A DNA stretch of 64,000 bases from an uncultured Campylobacter sp. (lineage in GTDB: Bacteria > Campylobacterota > Campylobacteria > Campylobacterales > Campylobacteraceae). The DNA is taken from assembly GCF_938030145.1 (NCBI RefSeq), contig NZ_CALHGM010000008.1, positions 62,001-126,000 of the forward strand. The letters are read 5' to 3'. This document shows positions 36,894 to 46,569 of the stretch, in pieces. The notes beneath the pieces are model-generated. The model saw nothing but the letters and a program-made list of their open reading frames with translations, made no database searches and was not told where the DNA came from. Within the stretch, counting starts at the first letter, position 1; every line of letters starts with the position of its first letter. Made by a program: the position numbers and the translations under genes.

Positions 36894-37916
36894 TTATTTT
36901 CTAAATTTAGCATCTACGCGTCTATTTTGAGCGCGGCCTGCTTTAGTAGCGTTTGTAGCGATAGGCTTAGTCTCGCCGTATCCTACAGTGGTGATTCTGC
37001 TAGCATCTACGCCGAAGCTCTTAAGCGCACCTCCAACTGCAGCAGCTCTGCGCTCGGAAAGCTTTTGATTATATGCATTCGAACCGGTGCTATCGGTGTG
37101 ACCCTCTAGAATTACTTTGTAATCAGGGTGAGCTACTAGCACGTCGCTTACGTTTTTGATCTGGTTCATAAACTCAGGGGAAATTTTTGAGCTATCTGTA
37201 GCGAAATTTACGCCCAAATTTAATCTAATAACTTTCTCACAACCATATTCATCTACAACTACGCCAGCAGGTGTGCCTGGACATCTATCGACATTATCGC
37301 ATACGCCGTCGTTATCTGCGTCTTTGCAGCCTGTAGGAGCCGGAGCGGCAGCTGGGGCTGCGTCAGCATATCTCTTACCAAAATCAACGGCAAAGCCTAG
37401 AGTATAGAATAATACGTGGTTGCCGTCGTCAAATCTGATAGCATCGCGTGCTTCAAGTTTTGTAGCAAAGTTGTCGGTAATATAGTATTTTAGACCCAAG
37501 CCGTATTGGCCGAAGCCGCTATCTTGATCGCCATCGTTGTAAACGTCTTTAGTGTAATCCATATATCCAAGACCTAGCAAGCCGTATAATTTGAAATTAT
37601 CGGTAAAATTTACCAAGTCTTTTACAGCATTGATGTGATAATATTTAGCGTCAGGCTTATCGTTGCCTACTCTGTGAGCTAAATCCTCTACGCCGATATT
37701 GCGAGAGTAATCAAAACCAACCTCTACTTGATCGATAAACGAATCTTGTAGATTTTTGGCAAGACGTAGACCGAACATAAAATTCGAATCCAAATCCATA
37801 TTGCCCTCATGAGTCATTCCGCCAATAGTAGGGGTGATCTCCCAGTGATAATCAGCATCGCTAGCGAACAATGCGCCGGATGCACACAAGCTTAATGCAA
37901 GTAGAACTTTCTTCAT
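36894..37916 (-). CDS. cadF: CadF-like OmpA-family outer membrane protein
   Basis: A 340-residue porin-like protein. Signal peptide MKKVLLALSLCASGALFAS; an eight-stranded barrel domain to about residue 187; a linker with a calcium-binding DADNDGVCDNVDRCPG motif (202-217); and a C-terminal OmpA domain (ILEGHTDSTGSNAYNQKLSERRA, NRRVDAKF) that binds peptidoglycan. It resembles C. jejuni CadF, a fibronectin-binding adhesin, in length and order of domains. The FRLS fibronectin-binding motif of C. jejuni is replaced by YYIT here. I choose ATG at 37916, preceded by AAAGGA. Confidence 0.85.
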   Translation of the reverse strand: MKKVLLALSLCASGALFASDADYHWEITPTIGGMTHEGNMDLDSNFMFGLRLAKNLQDSFIDQVEVGFDYSRNIGVEDLAHRVGNDKPDAKYYHINAVKDLVNFTDNFKLYGLLGLGYMDYTKDVYNDGDQDSGFGQYGLGLKYYITDNFATKLEARDAIRFDDGNHVLFYTLGFAVDFGKRYADAAPAAAPAPTGCKDADNDGVCDNVDRCPGTPAGVVVDEYGCEKVIRLNLGVNFATDSSKISPEFMNQIKNVSDVLVAHPDYKVILEGHTDSTGSNAYNQKLSERRAAAVGGALKSFGVDASRITTVGYGETKPIATNATKAGRAQNRRVDAKFRK

Positions 37917-37972
37917 TAAACATCCTTTCAAATAAAGTTATAATTCAATATTACCATAAAATTTTTAAAGAA

Positions 37973-38010
37973 TTTACAAATTTGCGACAATTTCGCCACA
38001 AATTTGTAAA
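37973..38010 (-). terminator. inverted repeat after rpsI
   Basis: TTTACAAATTTG and CAAATTTGTAAA (12-bp exact arms) flank a loop that itself pairs GCGA with TCGC. It lies just beyond the rpsI stop codon and upstream of cadF. On the minus strand it is followed by TTCTTTAAAAATTTT. Confidence 0.55.
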
Positions 38011-38015
38011 AAACA

Positions 38016-38405
38016 TTATCTCTTAGAGAACTGCGGGCTTCTGCGAGCTTTGCGGCGACCGAATTTCTTTCGCTCGACCACGCGACTATCGCGAGTTAGT
38101 AAACCTTTTGGCTTGAGAGCCGCCCTAAAATCCTTATCCATCGCGGCAAGCGCTTTTGAAATTCCGTGCTTTAGCGCATCCGCTTGAGCCGAATATCCGC
38201 CGCCTAAAGTCTGCGCGGTGATGTCCATCGAGGTCTCTTGTTTAGTCGCCAAAAGCGGCTGAACGACCCTTAGTTTGATCGCTTCGTGACCGCCTAGCCA
38301 GGTGTTTAGATCCATACCGTTTACTACGATCTTGCCGCTTCCAGGTTTTACCCAAACCTTAGCTACGGCAGTTTTTCTCTTTCCGGTTGCATAAATTGTC
38401 GCCAT
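38016..38405 (-). CDS. rpsI: 30S ribosomal protein S9
   Basis: A 129-residue protein starting MATIYATGKRKTAVAKVW and ending RRSPQFSKR, typical of S9. It lies 2 bp after rplM in the standard pair. Confidence 0.97.
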   Translation of the reverse strand: MATIYATGKRKTAVAKVWVKPGSGKIVVNGMDLNTWLGGHEAIKLRVVQPLLATKQETSMDITAQTLGGGYSAQADALKHGISKALAAMDKDFRAALKPKGLLTRDSRVVERKKFGRRKARRSPQFSKR

Positions 38406-38407
38406 GA

Positions 38408-38833
38408 TTATTTTCCTTTTTTAGTTGTTTGCGCAGTATGAGGGTGCTCGCCGCCTTCATATACGAATAGCTTTTTGATCATCGCCTTGCCAAGCTTCGT
38501 CTTAGGAAGCATGCCGCGAACCGCAAGTCTGTAGAGCTTTGCGGGATTGTTTTTAAGCAGGTCTTGAAATTTCACGCTCTTTACGCTTCCGAAATAGCCC
38601 GAGTAGCTGTGATAAAGTTTATCGTCGCCTTTGTTATTGCCGGTAAATACGGCTTTTGAAGCGTTGATGATAACGACGTAGTCTCCGCAATCCACGTTTG
38701 GAGTGTAGCTTGGTTTGTGTTTGCCGCGTAGCAATACCGCAACTTCGGTAAGCATCCTACCGAATCTTTTGTCGGTCGCGTCGATAACGACCCAGTCGCG
38801 CTTAACTTCGCTAGGCTTTGTAATTTCTGTCAT
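38408..38833 (-). CDS. rplM: 50S ribosomal protein L13
   Basis: A 141-residue protein with WVVIDATDKRFGRM, LRGKHKPSYTPNVDCGDYVVIINA and VRGMLPKTKLGKAMIKKL, all L13 hallmarks. Promoter TATAAT at 38864-38869 (minus). Confidence 0.97.
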   Translation of the reverse strand: MTEITKPSEVKRDWVVIDATDKRFGRMLTEVAVLLRGKHKPSYTPNVDCGDYVVIINASKAVFTGNNKGDDKLYHSYSGYFGSVKSVKFQDLLKNNPAKLYRLAVRGMLPKTKLGKAMIKKLFVYEGGEHPHTAQTTKKGK

Positions 38834-38863
38834 GGTTTCCGCCTTATTAAAATTTGAGCTGTG

Positions 38864-38869
38864 ATTATA
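38864..38869 (-). promoter_or_regulatory. -10 element TATAAT upstream of rplM
   Basis: The minus strand reads TCTATATAATCACAG, a consensus -10 about 30 bp upstream of the rplM start codon, in the gap after addA. Confidence 0.6.
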
Positions 38870-38948
38870 TAGAAATATCCTTACGTATAGCTTAATTTAA
38901 GCTATCTTTAATCTATCTGCGCTCAAATTTCATCTAAGCTTTAAAATT

Positions 38949-41867
38949 TTATCCTTCTTCATTCACTTCGATTAGCCTAGCGCCCGCAGCTTCGAGAACC
39001 AGCACGAAGGCACGCACTCGCACATGCGGATAAAACTCGCGGATTACGCTTTTATACTGCGCCACTTGAGCTTTGTTTTGCGCGAGGTATTTTTCGGAGC
39101 TTTTGTAATCAAAAAGCAAAATTTCATCCTGCCCAAAGCACGCCAGATCCACGCGCAAAAGTTCACCCTCCGCGCTTTTAATCGGCATCTCTTTATAAGT
39201 TTGAGCACCCTTTATCAGAGCTAAAAATTCCTCGTTTTTGCTTAGTCCTAGCGCTCGCGTCGCGATATTTTCAAAATCCGCGTCATTTAAAAATTTAGCG
39301 TAGCAGCCTCTTGCCAGGCTTACTCCTCGCAAAATTTCATCCGGCCCAAAGCCTTCGCTCATCTCCAGAGCATAGTGCAGCGCCTCGCCGAAATATATCG
39401 CGCTTAGCGCCTCCGTTTCGCCGCCGCTAGCCTTTTCTTGCGCGCCTTGAGGCTCGCCCGCTACGAGCGCGATCTTTTTTTGCGGCGACTGCTCTTCTGA
39501 TTTTACGAAGCTTGGGATTAAGTAGCCGTATTGAAAATCCGGGATATCCAGCCACTCCACGACACCCGCGCCCTTGGTCTTTTTGGCGTAAGGTGAAAAA
39601 AAGCTATAATTGTATTGATCTATTTTGGCCTCGGAGCGTTTTATGATGATGAGCGAGCGTTCGGCGCGGGTAAATGCCACGTAGAGCTTGTTTATATCCT
39701 CTTCATGCGCAGAGCGATCGTTTTCATCCATTAATACTGCAAATTCCGTATCCAGGCTCTTTCTGCTCACAAATTTATAAAAAATCCTCCACTTATGCGT
39801 GGCGAAATCATAGTCCGTCGCGAGCTTTGAGCTCTCGCCCCGGTCTTTTCCTCCGATGCGGTCGCAAACGATTACGTGCGGGAACTGAAGCCCCTTGGAC
39901 TTATGCACAGTCATAATTTTAATGCCGCTTTGTTCCTTGGCAAATACCTCCGTTTCGTCGTTTGCAAACAGATACTCGCTAAAACTATTAAATTTTGCCA
40001 GCGTCTCAAAAAATAGCAGTAGATCCGGATCGACAAAATTTAATTTCAGCGAGCTAGCTATAAATTCTGCCGTTTTTTGCGCATTTTTATGCAAATCGAC
40101 CGCTATCTTTTTAAGCCGCCTACCCAAAATCACTTCGGCGTTTCGCAGATAAATTTCATCGCCACCTACGCAAAATTTCGCGTACTGAATTACGGCATTT
40201 ACCTGCTCGTTGCAACGCAGGGCCTTATTTGAGCCGCTACACACCTCGCAAAATTCCGATAGCATCTCTTTTAGCGCGCTTACATGCTCGTTTTTCCAGC
40301 ATAAAATCGCGATATCATCAGCTCTTACGCCACACTCCTCAACAAGTCTGCGCGCTTGCTCCGCAGCCCCCTTTAGCACGTCGTCGTATGAAAATGCCGC
40401 TACGTAGCCGTAATCGTCGCTTTGCACCTCAAATAGCGGCATTTGTGGATGGGAAAGCGGATAGTCCTTGATTTTTTGCAGCACCGAAGCGGGCAGATCG
40501 CTATCTAGCTTATTTGCTGCGACTTGATCTTCATAAGACGCAAATTTATCGCGCAAGATCTCATTTACAAATTTTACGATAAGTTTTAAGCTGCGATAAT
40601 TGCGCGGCAGGCTCTGCGTTTTGATTTGACTAAACTGCTCGCGCAATATATCAAAAATTTTTCTCTCCGCGCCGCGAAATTTATAGATGCTCTGTTTTTT
40701 ATCGCCTACGTAAAAAAAGCTGCCACAGCGCTCTTCCACCCCTTTGCCAGCAAGCGCCTCGGAGATTAGCGGTAGCATGATTTCATACTGGCAAATATCG
40801 GTATCTTGGAATTCGTCAATTAAAATATGAGTGATTTTAGAATCAAGCCTGAAATACAAAAGCTCGCGGTTGCCCTGCAACGCCTCTGCGCTTGGATTTA
40901 GCAGCGAGTGCACGGCTGCGGTAACATCACCGAACGTGAGCTTGCCGCTTTTGCGCTGCACCGATTTAAGCGCTTCGGCATAAATTTTAATTAGTCCTGC
41001 CAGCTTAGCCGCATATGTCGCATCCATCCACGCTATTTCGCGAGCTATGGCGTCTTTTAGCCTTGCTAACTTGCCGTCAAGATGCGAAATTTTTTTAAGC
41101 TGCGAGCGCGAATAATCGAAACTGCCGTTGGCAAGAGCCGAAAGAATGAAACCAGAGGATAATTTTGAAAGATCACTAACAGGGCTCAGCCCATTTACGG
41201 CTCCCGCGCTTACGCCCGCATCTCTCGCCGCTTTTTGCAAGCAGGATAAAATTTCATTTATCTCTGCTAGCGCCGAGCTTGCAGGAAGCGTGGGCGGATT
41301 TATGCTTATATCGCCTCTCCAAATGCTTTGTAAGCTATTTAAGAACTCGCCCTTTGTCATTCCTGAGTCGCTTACATAATCCACGACCTCTCTTAATAGC
41401 GCTTCGTTTTTACAAATCGCGCCTAAAAACGCCGCCTGCTGCACGCCTAGTATGCTTTCGTCGTTTTCAAAGCCTGGATCGATGCCGCTATTTAGCGCAA
41501 ACGAGCGCAGAGCCTTTGCAAAAAACGCATCGAAGGTAAAGACATTTAGGCTCTCGTTTAAAAATTTAGGCAGTAGCCGCTGCTGCGCTGCCAAAACCTC
41601 ATCCGCACTTAGCCCTAAATCAGCACAAATCTGCTCCAGCTCGGGGCTTGGCACAAGGGCGCCGTCGCGCACGACAAGCAAATTTTGAAATTTCTCCACG
41701 ATGCGCGTTTTCATCTCAGCAGCAGCTTTTTTAGTAAAGGTAAGCGCTAAAATTTCATTGATCGGCTCGCCTTTTAGAACCAGCTCGATGAACCTCACTG
41801 CGAGATTGAAGGTCTTACCGCTGCCCGCGCTTGCTTCAAGCGCCAGATAATTTTCAAATTTTGCCAT
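38949..41867 (-). CDS. addA: AddA-type helicase-nuclease (RecB-like)
   Basis: A 972-residue UvrD/REP-family helicase. The Walker A motif ASAGSGKT is near residue 10, DEFQDTD (motif II) follows, then GDKKQSIYKFRGA, MTVHKSKGLQF and VAFTRAERS near the end. A RecB-type nuclease follows at the C-terminus (LLRVDLACFGQDEILLFDYKSSEKY). With AddB it processes double-strand breaks. The upstream in-frame TTG at 41942 would extend into addB; I choose ATG at 41867, which overlaps the addB stop by 14 bp. Confidence 0.9.
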   Translation of the reverse strand: MAKFENYLALEASAGSGKTFNLAVRFIELVLKGEPINEILALTFTKKAAAEMKTRIVEKFQNLLVVRDGALVPSPELEQICADLGLSADEVLAAQQRLLPKFLNESLNVFTFDAFFAKALRSFALNSGIDPGFENDESILGVQQAAFLGAICKNEALLREVVDYVSDSGMTKGEFLNSLQSIWRGDISINPPTLPASSALAEINEILSCLQKAARDAGVSAGAVNGLSPVSDLSKLSSGFILSALANGSFDYSRSQLKKISHLDGKLARLKDAIAREIAWMDATYAAKLAGLIKIYAEALKSVQRKSGKLTFGDVTAAVHSLLNPSAEALQGNRELLYFRLDSKITHILIDEFQDTDICQYEIMLPLISEALAGKGVEERCGSFFYVGDKKQSIYKFRGAERKIFDILREQFSQIKTQSLPRNYRSLKLIVKFVNEILRDKFASYEDQVAANKLDSDLPASVLQKIKDYPLSHPQMPLFEVQSDDYGYVAAFSYDDVLKGAAEQARRLVEECGVRADDIAILCWKNEHVSALKEMLSEFCEVCSGSNKALRCNEQVNAVIQYAKFCVGGDEIYLRNAEVILGRRLKKIAVDLHKNAQKTAEFIASSLKLNFVDPDLLLFFETLAKFNSFSEYLFANDETEVFAKEQSGIKIMTVHKSKGLQFPHVIVCDRIGGKDRGESSKLATDYDFATHKWRIFYKFVSRKSLDTEFAVLMDENDRSAHEEDINKLYVAFTRAERSLIIIKRSEAKIDQYNYSFFSPYAKKTKGAGVVEWLDIPDFQYGYLIPSFVKSEEQSPQKKIALVAGEPQGAQEKASGGETEALSAIYFGEALHYALEMSEGFGPDEILRGVSLARGCYAKFLNDADFENIATRALGLSKNEEFLALIKGAQTYKEMPIKSAEGELLRVDLACFGQDEILLFDYKSSEKYLAQNKAQVAQYKSVIREFYPHVRVRAFVLVLEAAGARLIEVNEEG

Positions 41868-44763
41868 CGATCTGTCCCTTGCAAATGATTTTATATTCGC
41901 AGTATTCGCAGCTTTGCACCACTTCCGTGCGCGTAAAAGCAACCTCGCTTGCGAATTCCTTGCCGATAGAGCTTAGCGTCTCGCGTAGATTTTCTAAGCT
42001 AGGCGTTTTGTCGCTAGGAGTTGCAAACGCGCAGTCTTTTAGCGACAGATAGGCGCATTCGCACTCCCGGGCTAAAAGCGCGCGATAAAACGTAAGCTGA
42101 AATTTTTCCATATGTTTTTTAGCTGAACCACGTTTGTAATCGATGATGAACTTCCGCCCTGCCTTATCTTCGTCAATGCGGTCGATCCGCCCGCTCAGCC
42201 TCACCCCGTCAAGCTCGCCTTTTAGCGATACTTCACTACCGCTAAAGCTCCAAATTTGCTCATGCCCTTCCAAAAGCCTAGCTAGCTTTTCTACAGCTTT
42301 TAGCTCAAGCTCCGCATCAAAGCGCGCGATGCCCGCTTCTCGCGCAAGCTGCGAATAAATAGAGCGGAATTTTTCCATGCTAAATTTCATCCCCGCTCGC
42401 TCGTATAAATGCTGAAAACTCGTATGTAAAATTTTGCCTAAAAGCGCATTATCCTCGCCAAATTTTAGCCCCTCCCTCAGCCCGAAAACGTAGCGGTAAT
42501 AATACTTCCTCTTGCATTCCAAAAACGTATCCAGCCGCGAAAACGACAGCTCCTCGGCAAAAAAATCATGGCGAGCCACGGGATCTTCTTGTCCGCATAA
42601 GGCGGGCTTAAATTCCTCTCTCCCAAAAAGCCGCAAATAATCTTCCTGCGAAAATTCCGCGTCTTGTTGCACTTCAAAGCTTTTCAAAAACCGCGAAGGC
42701 AACTTCTCGACGCTCTGCAGATAGCAAATCGCGCTTTTTTTAGCGCCTCTTAGCAAGCCGTCGTAGTAAAATCTTTGTAAATTTTCGCGATCTGCGTGGC
42801 TGATGAGCCCTGCTCTAGCGCGCAAAGCGGAGTTTAAAAACATCTCTCCGCTACTGCGCTTTGGCACTAGATCATCGTTAAAATCGGGGATTATCACGCC
42901 GTCAAATTGTAGCCCACGGCTCTCTAAAAGCCCCATTACCGTAACCTTTCCGCCACGAACATCATCAAGCTTAATGCGCGAAATTTCTAACAAAAAAAGA
43001 TCGATCAGATTGCCCAAGCTTAGGTTTTCGTCCTTAAATTTTCGAAGCAAAATTTTAATTAGATATAGCGGCTCTTTTAGTTTTTCTTGCAGCAGCGCGT
43101 CGCTAATTTTAGGTAAACAGGCGAGCTTGGCAATTAGTGCCTCAAAATGCTCGAAGCTTACTTGCTTTGCAAAATCGCGCGCAAACTCGCCAAAAAGCGC
43201 CTCATCCACGCCCACACTCGCAAAAAACAGATCAAGCTCCTGCGGGTTTGGGCGCTGCGGATACTCATCTGTGCCCTCGCGTATTTTAGAGCGCCTAAAG
43301 CGATCGCGCTGCTCAGGGCTTTTTGAATATCCATCTTCTTCCTCAAGCTCTATATGCTCCCGCTGTATAGAGTATTTTAGGCTCTCTTGCTGCTTTAAAA
43401 GCTCTTGCCGTTTTGCACGAGCTGAATAATCGCGCTGCTGCGTACACTCCAAAGGCTCTTGAAACTCCGTAAAATCCAAAGAAAAGCTTTGTTCTCCCGC
43501 GCTATTCGTGCGTTCCGCCGAAATTTCGCGCAGAATTTCAAAATTTTCCGTATTTTCAAACTCTCGCGCAGACATAAAATTTAAATCCGTTTTGGAATTT
43601 GAAAAAATTTCGCAATCAAACGCGGAATTTTGCTGTGCAAAATTTTGCGAAATAGAATTCTCCAAAGCGAAATTCCCAAGCGCTAAATTTTGCTGTACCG
43701 CGGAATCCTCCATATCCAAAAATCCTCCGCCTGGGCTTTTGAATGCGCGGTAATCTACGCCAAATTTCGGCGTGCGCGCTTCTTTTAAGCACTGCGAAAT
43801 TTTCTCTAGCGTTACGTAAAATAGGCTATCTTCAAGCTTCTCTCCCATCGCGAAATTTAGCATGCGGTGCGAGCCGCGAGCCTTTGCGATGCGCTCGTCG
43901 TAAAGCCGCAGCGTGCCGGCAAAGCTCTCGTCGGGCAAAATTACCGCGATGCGCTCCGGCGCGATGCCCGAGCGCACGAAAGATGAAATTTTTTCAAAAA
44001 CGTAGCTAGCCTGCAAGCTTCGCAGCTCAAAGCCTCTACACACAACCGCTCCGCCCATGCTTAGCGGCTCGCGGCTTAAAATTTCACCCGTACCAAGATT
44101 TACGCGGTAGGCAAAACCTGCGTCTAGGCTTATGCCGCAAAGCTCCTCCACCGCGCGCACAGGCTTGGAATTTAAAGTCGTGGCTCTAAAGCTCAACACA
44201 ACCTCGCTAAGCTCTGCAACGCGCTTAAAAACCTCGAACTCAAATGCGCTAGGATTGCCGTCGATGTTAATTTCTATCCGTTCAAATCCGCGCAGATAGG
44301 ATTCGTTTAGTTCATAAAGCACGGGCAGCGTGATCTCGTCGTAAAATCCATGCTCACGCAAAATCCTTGCATACGCCCTCGCTAGCTCTCGCAGAATTTC
44401 AAAATGCTCGGCGTACCACGCATAGGTGTCGCTAAGATCGAGCGCATCGATACTCACGCGCTCCGTCGCAAGCTCCTTGAAAAAGCCAAAAAGATACTCG
44501 CGGTTACGCATAAACTCGTAAAGCTCGTTAGGGAATTTAAGCCTCTCGCCTGCGCGCTTGCTCTCGTTTACCGCCTGCTTCATAAAAAGCGCGCGGTCTA
44601 TCTCACCGCAAGCGACAAGATCCGGCACAAAAAGCGCCTTTTCGTAGAATTCCGCCAACGTAATCCTAGGCGCCAGCACGCCGCCGTTCTCGTTTTGCAG
44701 CGCCGCACGTAGCGCACGCGAGCTAGTGTAGACAAAGAGATTTTTAGAGGGCAAATTTTTCAA
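41854..44763 (-). CDS. addB: AddB-type nuclease (PD-(D/E)XK) with an internal insertion, TTG start
   Basis: A 969-residue partner of AddA. The nuclease domain near the C-terminus shows SFSRLDTFLECKRKYYYRYVFG, LSGRIDRID and FIIDYKRG, then CEYCEYKIICKG with cysteines that may bind an iron-sulfur cluster, as in AddB. Residues about 350-500 hold an insertion rich in Asn, Gln, Glu and Ser. No ATG gives a plausible start; two in-frame TTG codons exist (44817 and 44763). I choose 44763, since AAAGGA lies 6 bp before it. Confidence 0.8.
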   Translation of the reverse strand: MKNLPSKNLFVYTSSRALRAALQNENGGVLAPRITLAEFYEKALFVPDLVACGEIDRALFMKQAVNESKRAGERLKFPNELYEFMRNREYLFGFFKELATERVSIDALDLSDTYAWYAEHFEILRELARAYARILREHGFYDEITLPVLYELNESYLRGFERIEINIDGNPSAFEFEVFKRVAELSEVVLSFRATTLNSKPVRAVEELCGISLDAGFAYRVNLGTGEILSREPLSMGGAVVCRGFELRSLQASYVFEKISSFVRSGIAPERIAVILPDESFAGTLRLYDERIAKARGSHRMLNFAMGEKLEDSLFYVTLEKISQCLKEARTPKFGVDYRAFKSPGGGFLDMEDSAVQQNLALGNFALENSISQNFAQQNSAFDCEIFSNSKTDLNFMSAREFENTENFEILREISAERTNSAGEQSFSLDFTEFQEPLECTQQRDYSARAKRQELLKQQESLKYSIQREHIELEEEDGYSKSPEQRDRFRRSKIREGTDEYPQRPNPQELDLFFASVGVDEALFGEFARDFAKQVSFEHFEALIAKLACLPKISDALLQEKLKEPLYLIKILLRKFKDENLSLGNLIDLFLLEISRIKLDDVRGGKVTVMGLLESRGLQFDGVIIPDFNDDLVPKRSSGEMFLNSALRARAGLISHADRENLQRFYYDGLLRGAKKSAICYLQSVEKLPSRFLKSFEVQQDAEFSQEDYLRLFGREEFKPALCGQEDPVARHDFFAEELSFSRLDTFLECKRKYYYRYVFGLREGLKFGEDNALLGKILHTSFQHLYERAGMKFSMEKFRSIYSQLAREAGIARFDAELELKAVEKLARLLEGHEQIWSFSGSEVSLKGELDGVRLSGRIDRIDEDKAGRKFIIDYKRGSAKKHMEKFQLTFYRALLARECECAYLSLKDCAFATPSDKTPSLENLRETLSSIGKEFASEVAFTRTEVVQSCEYCEYKIICKGQIDGKI
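43490..43710 (-). repeat. repeat-word insertion inside addB
   Basis: This part of addB contains AAATTTTG, AAATTTC, GAATTTTG and GAATTC words every 12-25 bases, encoding runs such as QNFAQQNSAF and LALGNFALENSIS. Typical AddB proteins lack such a segment as far as I know. Confidence 0.6.
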
Positions 44764-45037
44764 AACAAATCCTTTAGAACGATTCGCAGAACGCGGAATT
44801 TTGCGATATTTTAGCAAGAAATTTTTAGTTTGGGCTTTTAAGCAAAGAAGTTTTTGAAAAGCTTGAGAGGTTAAATTTTATCAAGTCAAATTTAGTAAGT
44901 TGGATGAGCGTCAAATTTTAATCTGTGGTGCTTTGGCGCGGAATTCTACCTCGCTCCGCATTAATCGCGGCATATTTAAACGCAAAATTTTACGAGTGGA
45001 TTCCGTAAATTACAAAGCGGCAAAAACGCGATCAAAT

Positions 45038-45721
45038 TTAAGCGGGCTCAAGCTCGATCTTGTATCCCAGGCTCGGGACGTTTTTTATGATTTCACCACC
45101 CACTTTATCGCGGATACGCTTGACGAAGGTGCGAAGCGCCGTATCGCTCACGGCTCCTTCTGTCCAAACATAACGCTTGATCTCCTCGTAAAGCACCAGC
45201 TCGCCCACACGACTGGCTAGCAGCGAGACAAAAGAAAGCTCCTTTTTAGTAAGCACGATCTGCTCGCCATCCTTCAGCAAAATACGGCGAAGCCCGTCAA
45301 ATACGTAGCCTGCGCCCATATTTACGACTCGTACAGAGTCCAGCTTAGACTTCATCAGCGCACTTATCTCTAGCACAAATGCGGCGATATCTACCGGCTT
45401 AAAGTAATACCGCTCGACGCCAATCTCCATAACGCCTTTTAGCTGCTCCTCCCTACTGAAGCCGCTAAGCACCACGATTGGGGCATGCGGAAAGATCTGC
45501 TTAATCTGACGTATCATCGCTAGCCCATCCTCGATCGGCATTAGAATGTCGGTAATGACGAGATTAGGACTAAATTTTTTGAATTTTTTTACACCTTCAA
45601 GCCCGTTTTGGGCATTGTAAACGTTGTTAAAAATACCCTCAAACGCCTTATGCAGCGAGGCTAGTAATTTAGTATCATCCTCGACTAGCAAGACGTCCAG
45701 CTCTTTTAAAGCGCAGCTCAT
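45038..45721 (-). CDS. two-component response regulator, winged-helix type
   Basis: A 227-residue OmpR/PhoB-family regulator. The receiver domain has LVEDD (13-16) and phospho-acceptor D58 in LVITDILMPIEDG, with the K in YYFKPVD. The C-terminal DNA-binding domain contains LTKKELSFVSLLASRVGELV and LRTFVKRIRDKVG. ATG at 45721 follows TGAGGGG at about 8 bp; an upstream in-frame start (45763) is less likely. No histidine kinase gene is adjacent, so its signal is unknown. Confidence 0.88.
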   Translation of the reverse strand: MSCALKELDVLLVEDDTKLLASLHKAFEGIFNNVYNAQNGLEGVKKFKKFSPNLVITDILMPIEDGLAMIRQIKQIFPHAPIVVLSGFSREEQLKGVMEIGVERYYFKPVDIAAFVLEISALMKSKLDSVRVVNMGAGYVFDGLRRILLKDGEQIVLTKKELSFVSLLASRVGELVLYEEIKRYVWTEGAVSDTALRTFVKRIRDKVGGEIIKNVPSLGYKIELEPA

Positions 45722-46569
45722 AGCAGACCCCTCAAGGCGAAATTTCAAACGAAATTCTTTCAAATTTTCTCTTTTATTGAGCTTAAAATAATGTTAAGTT
45801 AAAAATTTAATTTCATAAAGTAACACAACTCTTATTTTAGGTGCAAATATGGGCGGGATTAAAAAAACAAGCGTGAGTAAAAACCGCAGCATAGGGATGG
45901 TCAAAATTTAAAGTGACGCGAGATAAATCTTATCAGTGCGAAAGAGATTTAAAAGGGGCTGGAAGTAAAATTTCAAAGCTATCGTAGGTAAAATTTCGCT
46001 ACGCGGCGGAGTGGAATTTTATTTTAGGCAAATGGCTTTTAGAGAGAAATAAAAAACAGCGCTGATAAGGTTTTAGTAGGTAAACGGCGTTAGATAAAAT
46101 TTTACGAACGGCAAGGCAGCTTGCTAGCGAAACTTTTGACGGCAACAAAACGGTTCGTCAAATTTAAAGGGCTTGAAGCCATGCAAAATGTGCCGCAGGA
46201 TCTGTTTTGAAAGGGCTAAACGCTCTAAGCCTGATCTTTAAAGTGCATGGAATTTAGCCGCGCACACTTAGAAGCTTACGTGAACGCATAATCGAACGAA
46301 TGAAAAGCATGCGGCGCGCAGCCGGTTTAAATTTAAAATCACGACTGACACAGATCGCTTCATCCAAAAACCGCTTAGCTCAAAATCACTGCGGCAATCC
46401 TTAGTTCGCAAAAGCGTGCTTTGCGTACCGCTCCAGCCTGCAATTATCCAGGCTGTGACGAGTCTTAAATTCACGACGCAAAGACTGCATTAAAATTTAA
46501 AGCTTGCCGCAAATTTAAAATTTTACCGCGCAGTCGCGTTAAAATTTAGTGCAGGCAAAATTTCAAAAA
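45722..46569. other. gene-free stretch, 848 bp
   Basis: No supported gene. One short plus-strand frame (from about 45849, 20 codons) has no ribosome binding site. The carA promoter lies outside, to the right; the response regulator promoter is expected at the left end. The stretch has AAATTT and TAAAATTT words. Confidence 0.5.
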
